DNA of 17,091 nucleotides from Clostridiales bacterium (lineage in GTDB: Bacteria > Bacillota > Clostridia > Oscillospirales > Oscillospiraceae). The first letter of the stretch is position 1. Every line of letters begins with the position of its first letter. Positions 8,124 to 14,520 of the stretch are shown piece by piece. Made by a program: the position numbers and the translations under genes. The stretch is from NCBI GenBank assembly GCA_004555705.1, contig SFHI01000066.1, forward strand, positions 1 to 17,091, read 5' to 3'. The notes under the pieces were generated by a model. That model saw nothing but the letters and a program-made list of their open reading frames with translations, was not told where the DNA came from and did not search any database.

Positions 8124-8930
8124 CTACGGGTCAGATCTCACGGCTTCGTAGAGTATCTGCGCGCACTCCTCCGGCTCCAAAGCGTCCAGGGGCAGCGAAA
8201 AGCCTTCCTTGTTCAGTTCATAGCAAAGCTCCACGGTTTCGGGTGCCGCCAGCCCCAGCTCGTGCAGCAGCTCCGGCTGGGAGAACACCTGCCGGGGTGT
8301 TCCGTCCGCGGCCACCTGGCCCCTGTGCAGCACCACCACCCGCCCAGCCTTGGCGGCTTCGTCCATGTGGTGGGTAATCAGCACCACGGTGATACCCTTC
8401 TCCTGATTCAGCCGTCCGACGGTTTCCATAACCTCACGGCGGCCCCGGGGGTCCAGCATGGCGGTGGGCTCGTCCAGGACGATGCACCTGGGCTCCATGG
8501 CGATGATTCCCGCGATGGCCACCCGCTGCTTCTGTCCTCCGGAGAGCAGATGGGGGGCGTGCTCCCGGTAATTGTACATATCCACCTGCTTCAGGGCATT
8601 GTCCACCCGGCGGCGGATTTCGGGGCTGGCGATGCCCAGGTTCTCCGGGCCGAAGGCCACATCCTCCTCCACCACATTGGCGACAATCTGGTTGTCCGGA
8701 TTCTGGAACACCATGCCCACCCTCCGGCGGACGGCCATCACCAGGTCCTCCCGGGAGGTGTCCATGCCGCAGACATACACCTTGCCCCCGCAGGGGAGCA
8801 GAATGGAATTAAAATGCTTGGCCAGGGTGGATTTTCCGCAGCCGTTGGAGCCGCCCTCGGTGCCCTCGGGGCCCGGGTAGCTGTAGGCCAGGTGCTCCAC
8901 AGAAATGATTTCACTCAATTTTCTCCACAT
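8124..8930 (-). CDS. ecfA1: Energy-coupling factor ABC ATPase EcfA1 with an apparent in-frame N-terminal deletion
   Basis: Partner ATPase of EcfA2. Visible motifs are Walker A GSNGCGKST (27-35), Q-loop FQNPDNQIVANVVEED, signature LSGGQKQRVAIAG (129-141), Walker B CIVLDEPTAMLDP and H-loop LITHHMDE. Between the first strand (HLAYSYP) and Walker A only about 13 residues remain, against 32 in EcfA2. The usual segment AL.DVS....GEF..I.G, which forms the strands before the P-loop, is missing, although the frame stays open. ATP binding or folding may be impaired. Start is uncertain: the ATG at 8930 abuts GAGAGG with no spacing, while a TTG at 8918 (MSEIISV) has GGAG 4 bases upstream and matches the usual EcfA1 N-terminus. 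Only 4 bases separate ORF start and the methyltransferase stop. Confidence 0.88.
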   Translation of the reverse strand: MWRKLSEIISVEHLAYSYPGPEGTEGGSNGCGKSTLAKHFNSILLPCGGKVYVCGMDTSREDLVMAVRRRVGMVFQNPDNQIVANVVEEDVAFGPENLGIASPEIRRRVDNALKQVDMYNYREHAPHLLSGGQKQRVAIAGIIAMEPRCIVLDEPTAMLDPRGRREVMETVGRLNQEKGITVVLITHHMDEAAKAGRVVVLHRGQVAADGTPRQVFSQPELLHELGLAAPETVELCYELNKEGFSLPLDALEPEECAQILYEAVRSDP

Positions 8931-8934
8931 CCTC

Positions 8935-9801
8935 TCAGGGGGTCCATCTGCCCGTTGCGCCGCAGGGCAGCACCAGGCCGGATTCCTTCACCGGCAGGCC
9001 CAACTCCCCGGCAGCGGTATGGCCGCCGTGGAGTTTCCCAAACACCACGTCCGCCGCGTAGGAAACCGCCGAAGGGGCAAGGCCCGTGGTGTAGGAATTG
9101 ATAATCACAAACAGGGGGTTATCGGTGAGCAGCTTGGCGGTCTCCAGCAGGAAGGGGTAGAAGCTGGTTTCCATCTTCCAGATTTCCCCGCTGGGCCCCC
9201 GGCCATAGCTGGGCGGGTCCATGATGATGCCGTCATACCGGCGGCCCCGGCGGATTTCCCGCTGGATGAACTTGCCGCAGTCATCCACGATCCAGTGGAT
9301 GGGCCTGTCCGCCAGGCCGGAAGCCGCGGCGTTTTCCTTGGCCCAGGCCACCATGCCCTTGGAGGCATCCACATGGTACACCTCCGCGCCCCCAGCCGCG
9401 GCTGCCAGGGTGGCGCCCCCGGAGTAGGCAAAGAGGTTTAAAACCCTTACGGGCCGCTTTGCCGACGCCACCTTCTCCCGGATGAAGTCCCAGTTGGCGG
9501 CCTGCTCCGGGAATACCCCGGTGTGCTTGAAATTCATGGGCTTGACGTTAAAAGTCAGATAGTCCTTATAGCGAATCTGCCAGCGCTCCGGCAGGGTGTG
9601 CTCCGACCACCGGCCTCCGCCGGTGTTGGAGCGGATATACCGGGCGTCGTAGCGCTTCCACTGGTCTGCGGTGCGGGGGGTGTTCCAGATCACCTGGGGG
9701 TCCGGCCGCACCAGGATATACTTCCCCCAGCGCTCCAGCCGCTCCCCGTCGGAGGCGTCCAGAACCTCATAGTCCTTCCATTCATCGGAAATCCAAAGCA
9801 T
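8935..9801 (-). CDS. RlmI-like class I SAM-dependent methyltransferase without PUA domain
   Basis: Probable 23S rRNA cytosine-C5 methyltransferase relative (RlmI/RlmK-type, COG1092-like), cytoplasmic. In 288 residues it shows motif I VLNLFAYSGGATLAA (about 120-134), motif II acidic VDAS (144-147) and DPPSYGRG (195-202), with a mixed-strand N-terminal region. RlmI proteins usually begin with a PUA RNA-binding domain and are near 390 residues; that domain is absent, so the exact substrate is open. AAGGAG with 9-base spacing supports the ATG at 9801. It sits 20 bases after the PBP gene and 4 bases before ecfA1, inside the operon. Confidence 0.88.
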   Translation of the reverse strand: MLWISDEWKDYEVLDASDGERLERWGKYILVRPDPQVIWNTPRTADQWKRYDARYIRSNTGGGRWSEHTLPERWQIRYKDYLTFNVKPMNFKHTGVFPEQAANWDFIREKVASAKRPVRVLNLFAYSGGATLAAAAGGAEVYHVDASKGMVAWAKENAAASGLADRPIHWIVDDCGKFIQREIRRGRRYDGIIMDPPSYGRGPSGEIWKMETSFYPFLLETAKLLTDNPLFVIINSYTTGLAPSAVSYAADVVFGKLHGGHTAAGELGLPVKESGLVLPCGATGRWTP

Positions 9802-9821
9802 AGGCTTTTTCTCCTTCTCTA

Positions 9822-12572
9822 TCAGCCGACGCCGTCGTTATCTCCCCAGGGCCAGTCGGAGTCTCCCCCGAAGGGATCGTCTCCCCCAAAGGGATCATCG
9901 GGATTCTCCCCGCCGAAGGGGTCGTCATAGGCTTCCCCGTGGAGGGGGCACATGAGGTAAGGCGCGTCATAGCCGGAGTTGGCGTTCCCGTTGAAGCCGT
10001 ACCAGCTGACGGGGTCCCCGTCCCGGTCCACCAGGTACACATAACCGTCATCGCCGTAAACATCCAGCAGCCCCACCGCCAGGGCGCTGCGGATTTCGTT
10101 GACCTCCTCCTGGTTCAGCTTCACCAGGGAGCGGCTCTGAACATCCGCGTCCGGATACATATAGCAGTAGTCCGTGGCCACGCCGCCTCCGGTGACGCAG
10201 TAATCCACAAAAACGTGCTTGTCGCAGCTTTGCGTGGGCGCGTCCTCGGGATAGCAGTTCACATAGGCCACCCGGTCTCCCCGGACATCCGAACGGCAGG
10301 CATCGGTGGCCAGCTTGCCGGAATCCAGGCACACCGCCACCGTGCGGAAGGCGTTGCCGTTATAGAGCGGCTGGGAGTTCAAGCCCTGATGGATGGGCTG
10401 CATGACCATTTTCCACAGCCGGGCAGCGGGGTTTGCCGTGCTGCCGGTGAGGCGGATTTCCTCGGGCTGGTTGTAGCCGCACCAGACCGCCGCGGTGTAG
10501 TGGCTGGTATAGCCGCAGAACCAGCGGTCGCGGTTGCTGGAGGTGGTACCGGTCTTTCCGGCGATATACTGTCCATTGAAAATCGCCGCGCCGCCGGTGC
10601 CCACATTGGCCGCGTTGTACAGGCAGTAGTTCATATAGTTGGCGGTTTTCTCACTGAGCACCCGTTTGCTCTCCTGAGTGTTGTCCAGCACCAGCTGACC
10701 CTGGCCGTTGTAGACCTTGGTAAAGAGCCGTGCCTCCCGGAACACGCCGTTGTTGGGGAAGGTGGCGTAGGCCTGGGCCATCTGCCGCACCGTGGCGCCC
10801 ACGGTCAGCGCGCCCAGAGCCAGGGGGGACTGGCCCAGGTCGTTCAGGCTCTGTCCGTTGGCCAGGGGGTAATCCTCGGTCAGGTAGGACTGGCCCAGGT
10901 TGTATTTGGCGAAGTTGAAGGCATAGTCATAGCCCACCATCTCCACGGTCCGGGCGGAAACGGTATTCACCGAGTAGACGATTCCGTTGAAAATCGTCCG
11001 GGAGTAATTGTACTTGCGGTTGTCGTTCTTGGGCCAGGCGCCGCCCTCATAGGTCACGGGCAGGTCCTTCACCACGGTGGCGGGGCTGGCGACCCCCTTC
11101 TCAAAGGCGGGGGCATATACGGAAATGGGCTTCTGGGAGGAGCCGGTCTGGAGCTTGGCCTGGGTGGCCTTGTTGTAGGCGAAGAAGGTGTCCTTCTCCC
11201 CCACGCCGCCGGCCAGGGCCACAATGTCTCCGGTGGTGTTGTCGATCACCACGATGCCGGACTGGAGCTGTTGGGTGCTGCGGGTGGTGGGGATATTGCT
11301 CAGGTCGGTGTAGATTTTGTCCACCTGCTCCTGAACGTCCATATCCAGGGTGGTATAAATATGGTAGCCGCCCTTCTGGATCCGCTCCAGGTAGTAGTTC
11401 CGGGTGGTTTCGTCCAGGTCGTCCCATTCCCTGCCGTCCAGCCTGGCCAGCTCCCCGGCCACGTCGATGAGCACCGCGTCCACGAACCAGGAGTAGACGT
11501 GCTGGCTGGCGTCCACGCTCACATGGGTCAGGCTGCCGCACTGGGGGCAGTAGTAGTTATCCCCTTCGTTTGTGAAGGTGCTCACGGTGCCCTGATAGCC
11601 ACACTGGTCGCACACCGCCCAGCGGTCGGCGTTGTCGATGCCCTCCTTGAATACCATCTCCTGGGCAACGGCCTCCTGGTATTCAGCCTCGGTCAGGTAG
11701 CCCTGATTACGCATTTCGCTGAGGACGTTCAGCTGGCGGTAGCGGTTTCTCCCCGCGCCGTCCCGCACCTCGCCCTTGTACGTAAACTCATTGGTAGAGT
11801 AAGGGTTAAACAGGGAGGGGTTGTTGGTGATGCTGATAAGGCTGGCGCACTCGGCGGGGGTCAGGGCCTGGAGCTCCTTGCCGAAGTAGGCCGCCGCCGC
11901 GCTCTTGACGCCGTAGCAGCCCTTGCCCAGATAAATTCGGTTCAGGTACTGCTCCATGATGACGTTTTTGTCGTATTCCTTCTCAAACATCTGGGCCCGG
12001 AAAATCTCCATGACCTTCCGCTGCACGGTGACGCTGTTTTCGTCGGTGACGTTTTTGATGAGCTGCTGGGTGATGGTGGAGCCGCCGAACTGGGAATCCC
12101 CGCCGAAGAACATATTCACGCAGGCCTTCACCGTGGTGATCCAGTCCACGCCCTGATGCTCATAAAACCGCTTGTCCTCAATGGCCACGGTGGCATCGAT
12201 CAGGGACTGGGGGATCTCCTCCAGGGTGGCCCACTGCCGGTCGGTGGTGGTGTATATCTGCTGCAGCAGCTGGATGTTGCCGTCTCTGTCCACGTAGTAC
12301 ACAAAGGAGGTCTCCTCCAGGTCATAGTCGTCCATGGACCAGCTGGCAGCCTCGGTGAGGATGTCGTTTTGCAGATAGTCCCCCAGGGTTCCCACAAAAA
12401 TCACGCCGCAGACCAGTACGATCATGACCACGGTAGCGGCGGCGCCCACCGCGATTTTCAGCACGGACAGGGCAGTGGCGCCCAGGGTGTACAGGATTTT
12501 GAGAATCCAGCCCGGATTCCACTCCTGCCGGGGCTTTCTGCTGCGCCTTCCGAAAAAAGAATGCTTTGCCAT
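9822..12572 (-). CDS. Class A penicillin-binding protein (PBP1A-type) with inserted zinc ribbon
   Basis: Bifunctional peptidoglycan synthase of 916 residues, anchored by one membrane segment (about 36-63) with catalytic domains outside. The GT51 glycosyltransferase shows EDKRFYEHQG (Glu132), GGSTITQQ (163-170) and RKVMEIFRAQ...YLNRIYLG. The transpeptidase shows SSQK (Ser478), SVN (534-536) and KTGT (673-676). Between them C321, C324, C342 and C345 (CDQCGYQG...YYCPQCG) make a zinc ribbon not usual in PBP1A. The tail after about 720 is cysteine-containing and ends in DDPFGG repeats and acidic residues. An in-frame ATG 15 bases upstream is part of the GGAGG ribosome site, so the start at 12572 (MAKHSFFG, 8-base spacing) is chosen. 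First gene of the operon. Confidence 0.95.
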   Translation of the reverse strand: MAKHSFFGRRSRKPRQEWNPGWILKILYTLGATALSVLKIAVGAAATVVMIVLVCGVIFVGTLGDYLQNDILTEAASWSMDDYDLEETSFVYYVDRDGNIQLLQQIYTTTDRQWATLEEIPQSLIDATVAIEDKRFYEHQGVDWITTVKACVNMFFGGDSQFGGSTITQQLIKNVTDENSVTVQRKVMEIFRAQMFEKEYDKNVIMEQYLNRIYLGKGCYGVKSAAAAYFGKELQALTPAECASLISITNNPSLFNPYSTNEFTYKGEVRDGAGRNRYRQLNVLSEMRNQGYLTEAEYQEAVAQEMVFKEGIDNADRWAVCDQCGYQGTVSTFTNEGDNYYCPQCGSLTHVSVDASQHVYSWFVDAVLIDVAGELARLDGREWDDLDETTRNYYLERIQKGGYHIYTTLDMDVQEQVDKIYTDLSNIPTTRSTQQLQSGIVVIDNTTGDIVALAGGVGEKDTFFAYNKATQAKLQTGSSQKPISVYAPAFEKGVASPATVVKDLPVTYEGGAWPKNDNRKYNYSRTIFNGIVYSVNTVSARTVEMVGYDYAFNFAKYNLGQSYLTEDYPLANGQSLNDLGQSPLALGALTVGATVRQMAQAYATFPNNGVFREARLFTKVYNGQGQLVLDNTQESKRVLSEKTANYMNYCLYNAANVGTGGAAIFNGQYIAGKTGTTSSNRDRWFCGYTSHYTAAVWCGYNQPEEIRLTGSTANPAARLWKMVMQPIHQGLNSQPLYNGNAFRTVAVCLDSGKLATDACRSDVRGDRVAYVNCYPEDAPTQSCDKHVFVDYCVTGGGVATDYCYMYPDADVQSRSLVKLNQEEVNEIRSALAVGLLDVYGDDGYVYLVDRDGDPVSWYGFNGNANSGYDAPYLMCPLHGEAYDDPFGGENPDDPFGGDDPFGGDSDWPWGDNDGVG

Positions 12573-12649
12573 AGGAATAACCTCCATACCGGGCCCCGCA
12601 GGAGGCCTCGGTCAAGAAAACAATGTCAGGGCATAAAACCACGCATACG

Positions 12650-12658
12650 ATTATAGCA
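12650..12658 (-). promoter_or_regulatory. Extended -10 promoter of the PBP-methyltransferase-ecf-truA operon
   Basis: On the minus strand TGCTATAAT gives a consensus -10 with a TGn extension; the upstream -35 is weak (TTCGTT at 16-bp spacing). Predicted transcription starts about 70 bases before the PBP start codon. Element C begins about 70 bases further upstream and does not interrupt the site. Confidence 0.7.
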
Positions 12659-12727
12659 TACGTCCTCCAAAAACGAAAGCCCCAATTTATGAATATTCCA
12701 TAAAATCCTCCCCACCCGTTTTGGAAA

Positions 12728-12908
12728 GATAAATTGTTGTTTACAGTTTGCAAACACCTTACGTTGCTACCGTAGGGGCGGCTATTAGCCGCCCGAACGC
12801 CTAAGGTTTTTGAGTGTTTCCGTTAGAACTGAGTGCTTTCGATGATGAAAGGTTGCGGGCGGATAATATCCGCCCCTACGGTGATATTGCTGTAAACAAC
12901 AATTTATC
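12728..12908. repeat. Complete tip-flanked hairpin element C (181 bp)
   Basis: The terminal inverted repeat is exact over 19 bp: GATAAATTGTTGTTTACAG at the left and its reverse complement at 12890-12908. The interior is unrelated to elements A, B, D or E. It holds a second perfect inverted repeat, CCGTAGGGGCGG (12770-12781) and CCGCCCCTACGG (12870-12881). Each copy is adjacent to a smaller palindrome, GGGCGGCTATTAGCCGCCC on the left and GGCGGATAATATCCGCC on the right. It lies between the divergent PBP and BofC-like genes. No reading frame is supported. Confidence 0.85.
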
Positions 12909-12984
12909 TCCCTCGGGGATTTCCAACATCTTACATCATAACCGAAAAAATCCCGGAAATACTATGGTCACAAAGGAGGCGCGT

Positions 12985-13215
12985 ATGCATAGAATGAAGA
13001 AACAAACCTTCGCGGCGCTTTTTCTGCTGACCATGCTTCTGGGCTGCCTGGGGGAATACGTGGCCCTGTTCGGCGGGGAATCCGGGACGCCGCTGCGGGT
13101 ATTTCCCTACCGGGTAACCGCCTTTCCCCCCGCCGACCAGCAGGCCCTGCGCGCCGGAATTCCGGTGGAAAACCAGGAGCAGCTGGATAAGCTCCTGCAG
13201 GACTTCTTCTCCTGA
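12985..13215 (+). CDS. Small exported protein with BofC C-terminal-like domain, possible lipoprotein
   Basis: A 76-residue protein with a hydrophobic N-terminus (about 7-20) ending LLGC, which is close to a lipobox with Cys21 as the possible lipidated residue. The remainder, EYVALFGGESGTPLRVF then FPPADQQALRAGIPVENQEQLDKLLQDF, resembles the BofC C-terminal domain found in small clostridial proteins (..LP..D...L..GI.V.....L..LLEDY). BofC restrains sporulation-factor processing in Bacillus, but this short form lacks the rest, so a sporulation role is only suggested. AAAGGAGG 5 bases before the ATG at 12985 sets the start; an upstream in-frame ATG at 12814 lies inside element C and is rejected. 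Confidence 0.75.
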   Translation: MHRMKKQTFAALFLLTMLLGCLGEYVALFGGESGTPLRVFPYRVTAFPPADQQALRAGIPVENQEQLDKLLQDFFS

Positions 13216-13225
13216 AGCTATCCCA

Positions 13226-13419
13226 GACAAATTGCTGTTTAGCGGCTTCGCCGAATTGACAATTGACAATTGAAAATTGACAATTATTGTGTCATAAACG
13301 GGACGATCTTGAAATAAAAACGCGGTATTTTCAGCATAAATACTTTAAAATCATCCCGAAGGGATTCCTTAATTGTCAATTGTTAATTGTCAATTGTCAA
13401 TTCTAAACAACAATTTGTC
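13226..13419. repeat. Complete tip-flanked hairpin element D (194 bp)
   Basis: The tips are slightly diverged: GACAAATTGCTGTTT at the left and AAACAACAATTTGTC at the right (one mismatch to each other). The interior has tandem ATTGACA units on the left and the inverse TGTCAAT units on the right, with TTATTGTGTCATAAACGGG and ATCCCGAAGGGATTCC further in. The same interior occurs without tips at 5523-5657, and a related one lies in element E. The element begins 11 bases after the BofC-like stop. Confidence 0.82.
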
Positions 13420-13432
13420 TGTCTGCCGGATA

Positions 13433-13465
13433 ACCGCTGCACCGGTAAGCACGGCGGTCTTTTTT
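13433..13465 (+). terminator. Rho-independent terminator
   Basis: ACCGCTG (13433-13439) pairs with CGGCGGT (13452-13458), including one G-U pair, across a 12-base loop and is followed by CTTTTTT. It would stop transcription coming through the BofC-like gene and element D before the DUF1292 promoter. Confidence 0.7.
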
Positions 13466-13484
13466 CCGGGGGAATAAATTCCTC

Positions 13485-13513
13485 TTGATTTTACGCGCGG
13501 CAGGCGCTAGAAT
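13485..13513 (+). promoter_or_regulatory. Sigma-A type promoter of the DUF1292 gene
   Basis: TTGATT (13485-13490) and TAGAAT (13508-13513) are separated by exactly 17 bp and lie about 33 bases before the ATG. The site follows a terminator directly, so it most likely starts a new unit covering the DUF1292 gene and perhaps the 6S RNA. Confidence 0.75.
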
Positions 13514-13546
13514 AGGAGCATACAAAAAGCGGAAGGGGAATCCTTT

Positions 13547-13822
13547 ATGGAGGATCAGTACGGCTCCGATTATATCACCATCGAGGACGAGGACGGCGTC
13601 GAGTACGAGCTGGAGGTTCTCACCACTCTGGATTACAATGGAAGCACCTACCTGGCCGTGGTTCCCGCGGACAGCGGCGATACCGAAAACCTGGAGGTCA
13701 GCATCCTCAAATCCGTGGAGGAGGACGGCGAGGAAATCCTCTGCGCCATCGAGGACGAAGATGAGCTGGAAACGGTGTACGGCCTCATCATGGATTCTCT
13801 GTACGAAGAGGAAGCGGATTAA
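13547..13822 (+). CDS. DUF1292 family protein (YrzB-like)
   Basis: A 91-residue, highly acidic protein of normal family length. The pattern ITIEDEDGVEYELEVLTTLDYNGSTYLAVVPADS, then EVSILKSVEEDGEEILCAIEDEDELETVYGLIMD, is the DUF1292 signature found throughout Firmicutes. It has no signal peptide or membrane segment. The biochemical function is unknown; in many relatives the gene lies near yrrK/ruvX and alaS, which is not the case here. Start ATG at 13547 follows AAGGGG at 9-base spacing and its own promoter. It is immediately upstream of the probable 6S RNA. Confidence 0.93.
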   Translation: MEDQYGSDYITIEDEDGVEYELEVLTTLDYNGSTYLAVVPADSGDTENLEVSILKSVEEDGEEILCAIEDEDELETVYGLIMDSLYEEEAD

Positions 13823-13832
13823 CCAGTCTTTT

Positions 13833-14030
13833 CCTGCTTGGTGCGTGGTATGTCCTTTTGGACCCACATTTTTTACTAGGGAAGTTAGACTTCCCGGCCT
13901 GTTTGCAGACCTCCCGTCCGCGCTTTGACGATGGATGGACGTTGGGAGCAGTGATGGTCGGGAGCGGCAACCCACCTGCCTTTTCGTGCAGGTCATAATT
14001 GGATGTGTCACGGCCGAAGCGGGGTGACAT
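13833..14030 (+). ncRNA. ssrS: Probable 6S RNA (RNA polymerase regulator)
   Basis: About 200 bases with no reading frame that fold as an open-promoter mimic. The closing stem CGTGGTATGTCC (13844-13855) pairs fully, with G-U pairs, to GGATGTGTCACG (14001-14012). A hairpin GGGAAG-TTAGA-CTTCCC lies at 13879-13895 on the 5' side of the central bubble and ACCTGC...GCAGGT at 13974-13993 on the 3' side. The distal arm includes CTCCCG (13911-13916) with CGGGAG (13959-13964). This matches the Firmicutes 6S layout and length; 6S RNA binds the housekeeping holoenzyme in stationary phase. Exact 5' end is unknown; a separate promoter was not seen, so it may be processed from the DUF1292 transcript. Confidence 0.78.
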
Positions 14031-14058
14031 GGGGGGCCTTGGCCCCCCATGTTTTTTT
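14027..14058 (+). terminator. Strong rho-independent terminator of the 6S RNA unit
   Basis: ACATGGGGGGCC (14027-14038) and GGCCCCCCATGT (14041-14052) are perfect complements, giving a stem of at least 10 bp with a CCTTGG loop, followed by seven T residues. Confidence 0.92.
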
Positions 14059-14072
14059 GCTGCCGGTTGGAA

Positions 14073-14309
14073 GATAAATTGTTGTTTGTCGCTGCGCTCC
14101 AGTTGACAGTTGACAGTGGAAAGTGGACAGTTATGGTATCCCCTTCGGGGATAAAATTGAAATAATGCTGTTGGAAAACGCCACATTTCACGCAGAAATC
14201 TAACGATATACGAATTTGTTTTTTCAATCGTCCCGAAGGGACTCCACAACTGTCCACTGTCAACTGTCCACTGTCAACTCGGGCTCCGCCCGACAAACAA
14301 CAATTTACC
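14073..14309. repeat. Complete tip-flanked hairpin element E (237 bp)
   Basis: The left tip GATAAATTGTTGTTT (14073-14087) is exact and the right tip AAACAACAATTTACC (14295-14309) has one change. The inversion extends to GTTTGTCG at both ends. The arms carry heptamer units, TTGACAG TTGACAG TGGAAAG TGGACAG on the left and the inverse on the right. Further in, TATCCCCTTCGGGGATA on the left is itself a hairpin and is mirrored by GTCCCGAAGGGAC on the right. The interior is a relative of element D with different heptamers. It lies between the 6S terminator and the foldase promoter. Confidence 0.83.
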
Positions 14310-14419
14310 GTTGCACGTTCCCGCACTCCGGGGGCAGCGCTGTGTCCTCCGTTCCGGCATCACCTCCTTCAAAAAACGTAAACTTTTTTTGTTTTCCCGG
14401 TTTTCCGTTTGTTTCCCTC

Positions 14420-14448
14420 TTGAAACCCGGGTTTTTTTCAGGTATAAT
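14420..14448 (+). promoter_or_regulatory. Near-consensus sigma-A promoter of the foldase gene
   Basis: TTGAAA (14420-14425) and TATAAT (14443-14448) with exactly 17 bp between them. Transcription would begin near 14455, giving a leader of about 65 bases before the ATG at 14521. Confidence 0.87.
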
Positions 14449-14520
14449 ATCCTGGTCTGTTTGCATCCTGAATGGTTTGCAAGCGGGACCATTTAGGACA
14501 AAACGAGAGGAAATGATTAC

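Noticed and set aside
9939..12656. 905-codon open frame antisense to the PBP gene
   Set aside because: It mirrors the PBP codons, lacks any recognisable domain or ribosome site, and runs through the PBP promoter.
14090..14285. CRISPR-like repeated units
   Set aside because: Units are contiguous heptamers without spacers and form inverted arms; no cas gene is nearby.
13403..14326. 307-codon open frame on the minus strand over the 6S region
   Set aside because: It crosses two repeat elements, a terminator, the DUF1292 gene and the 6S fold, and shows no domain.
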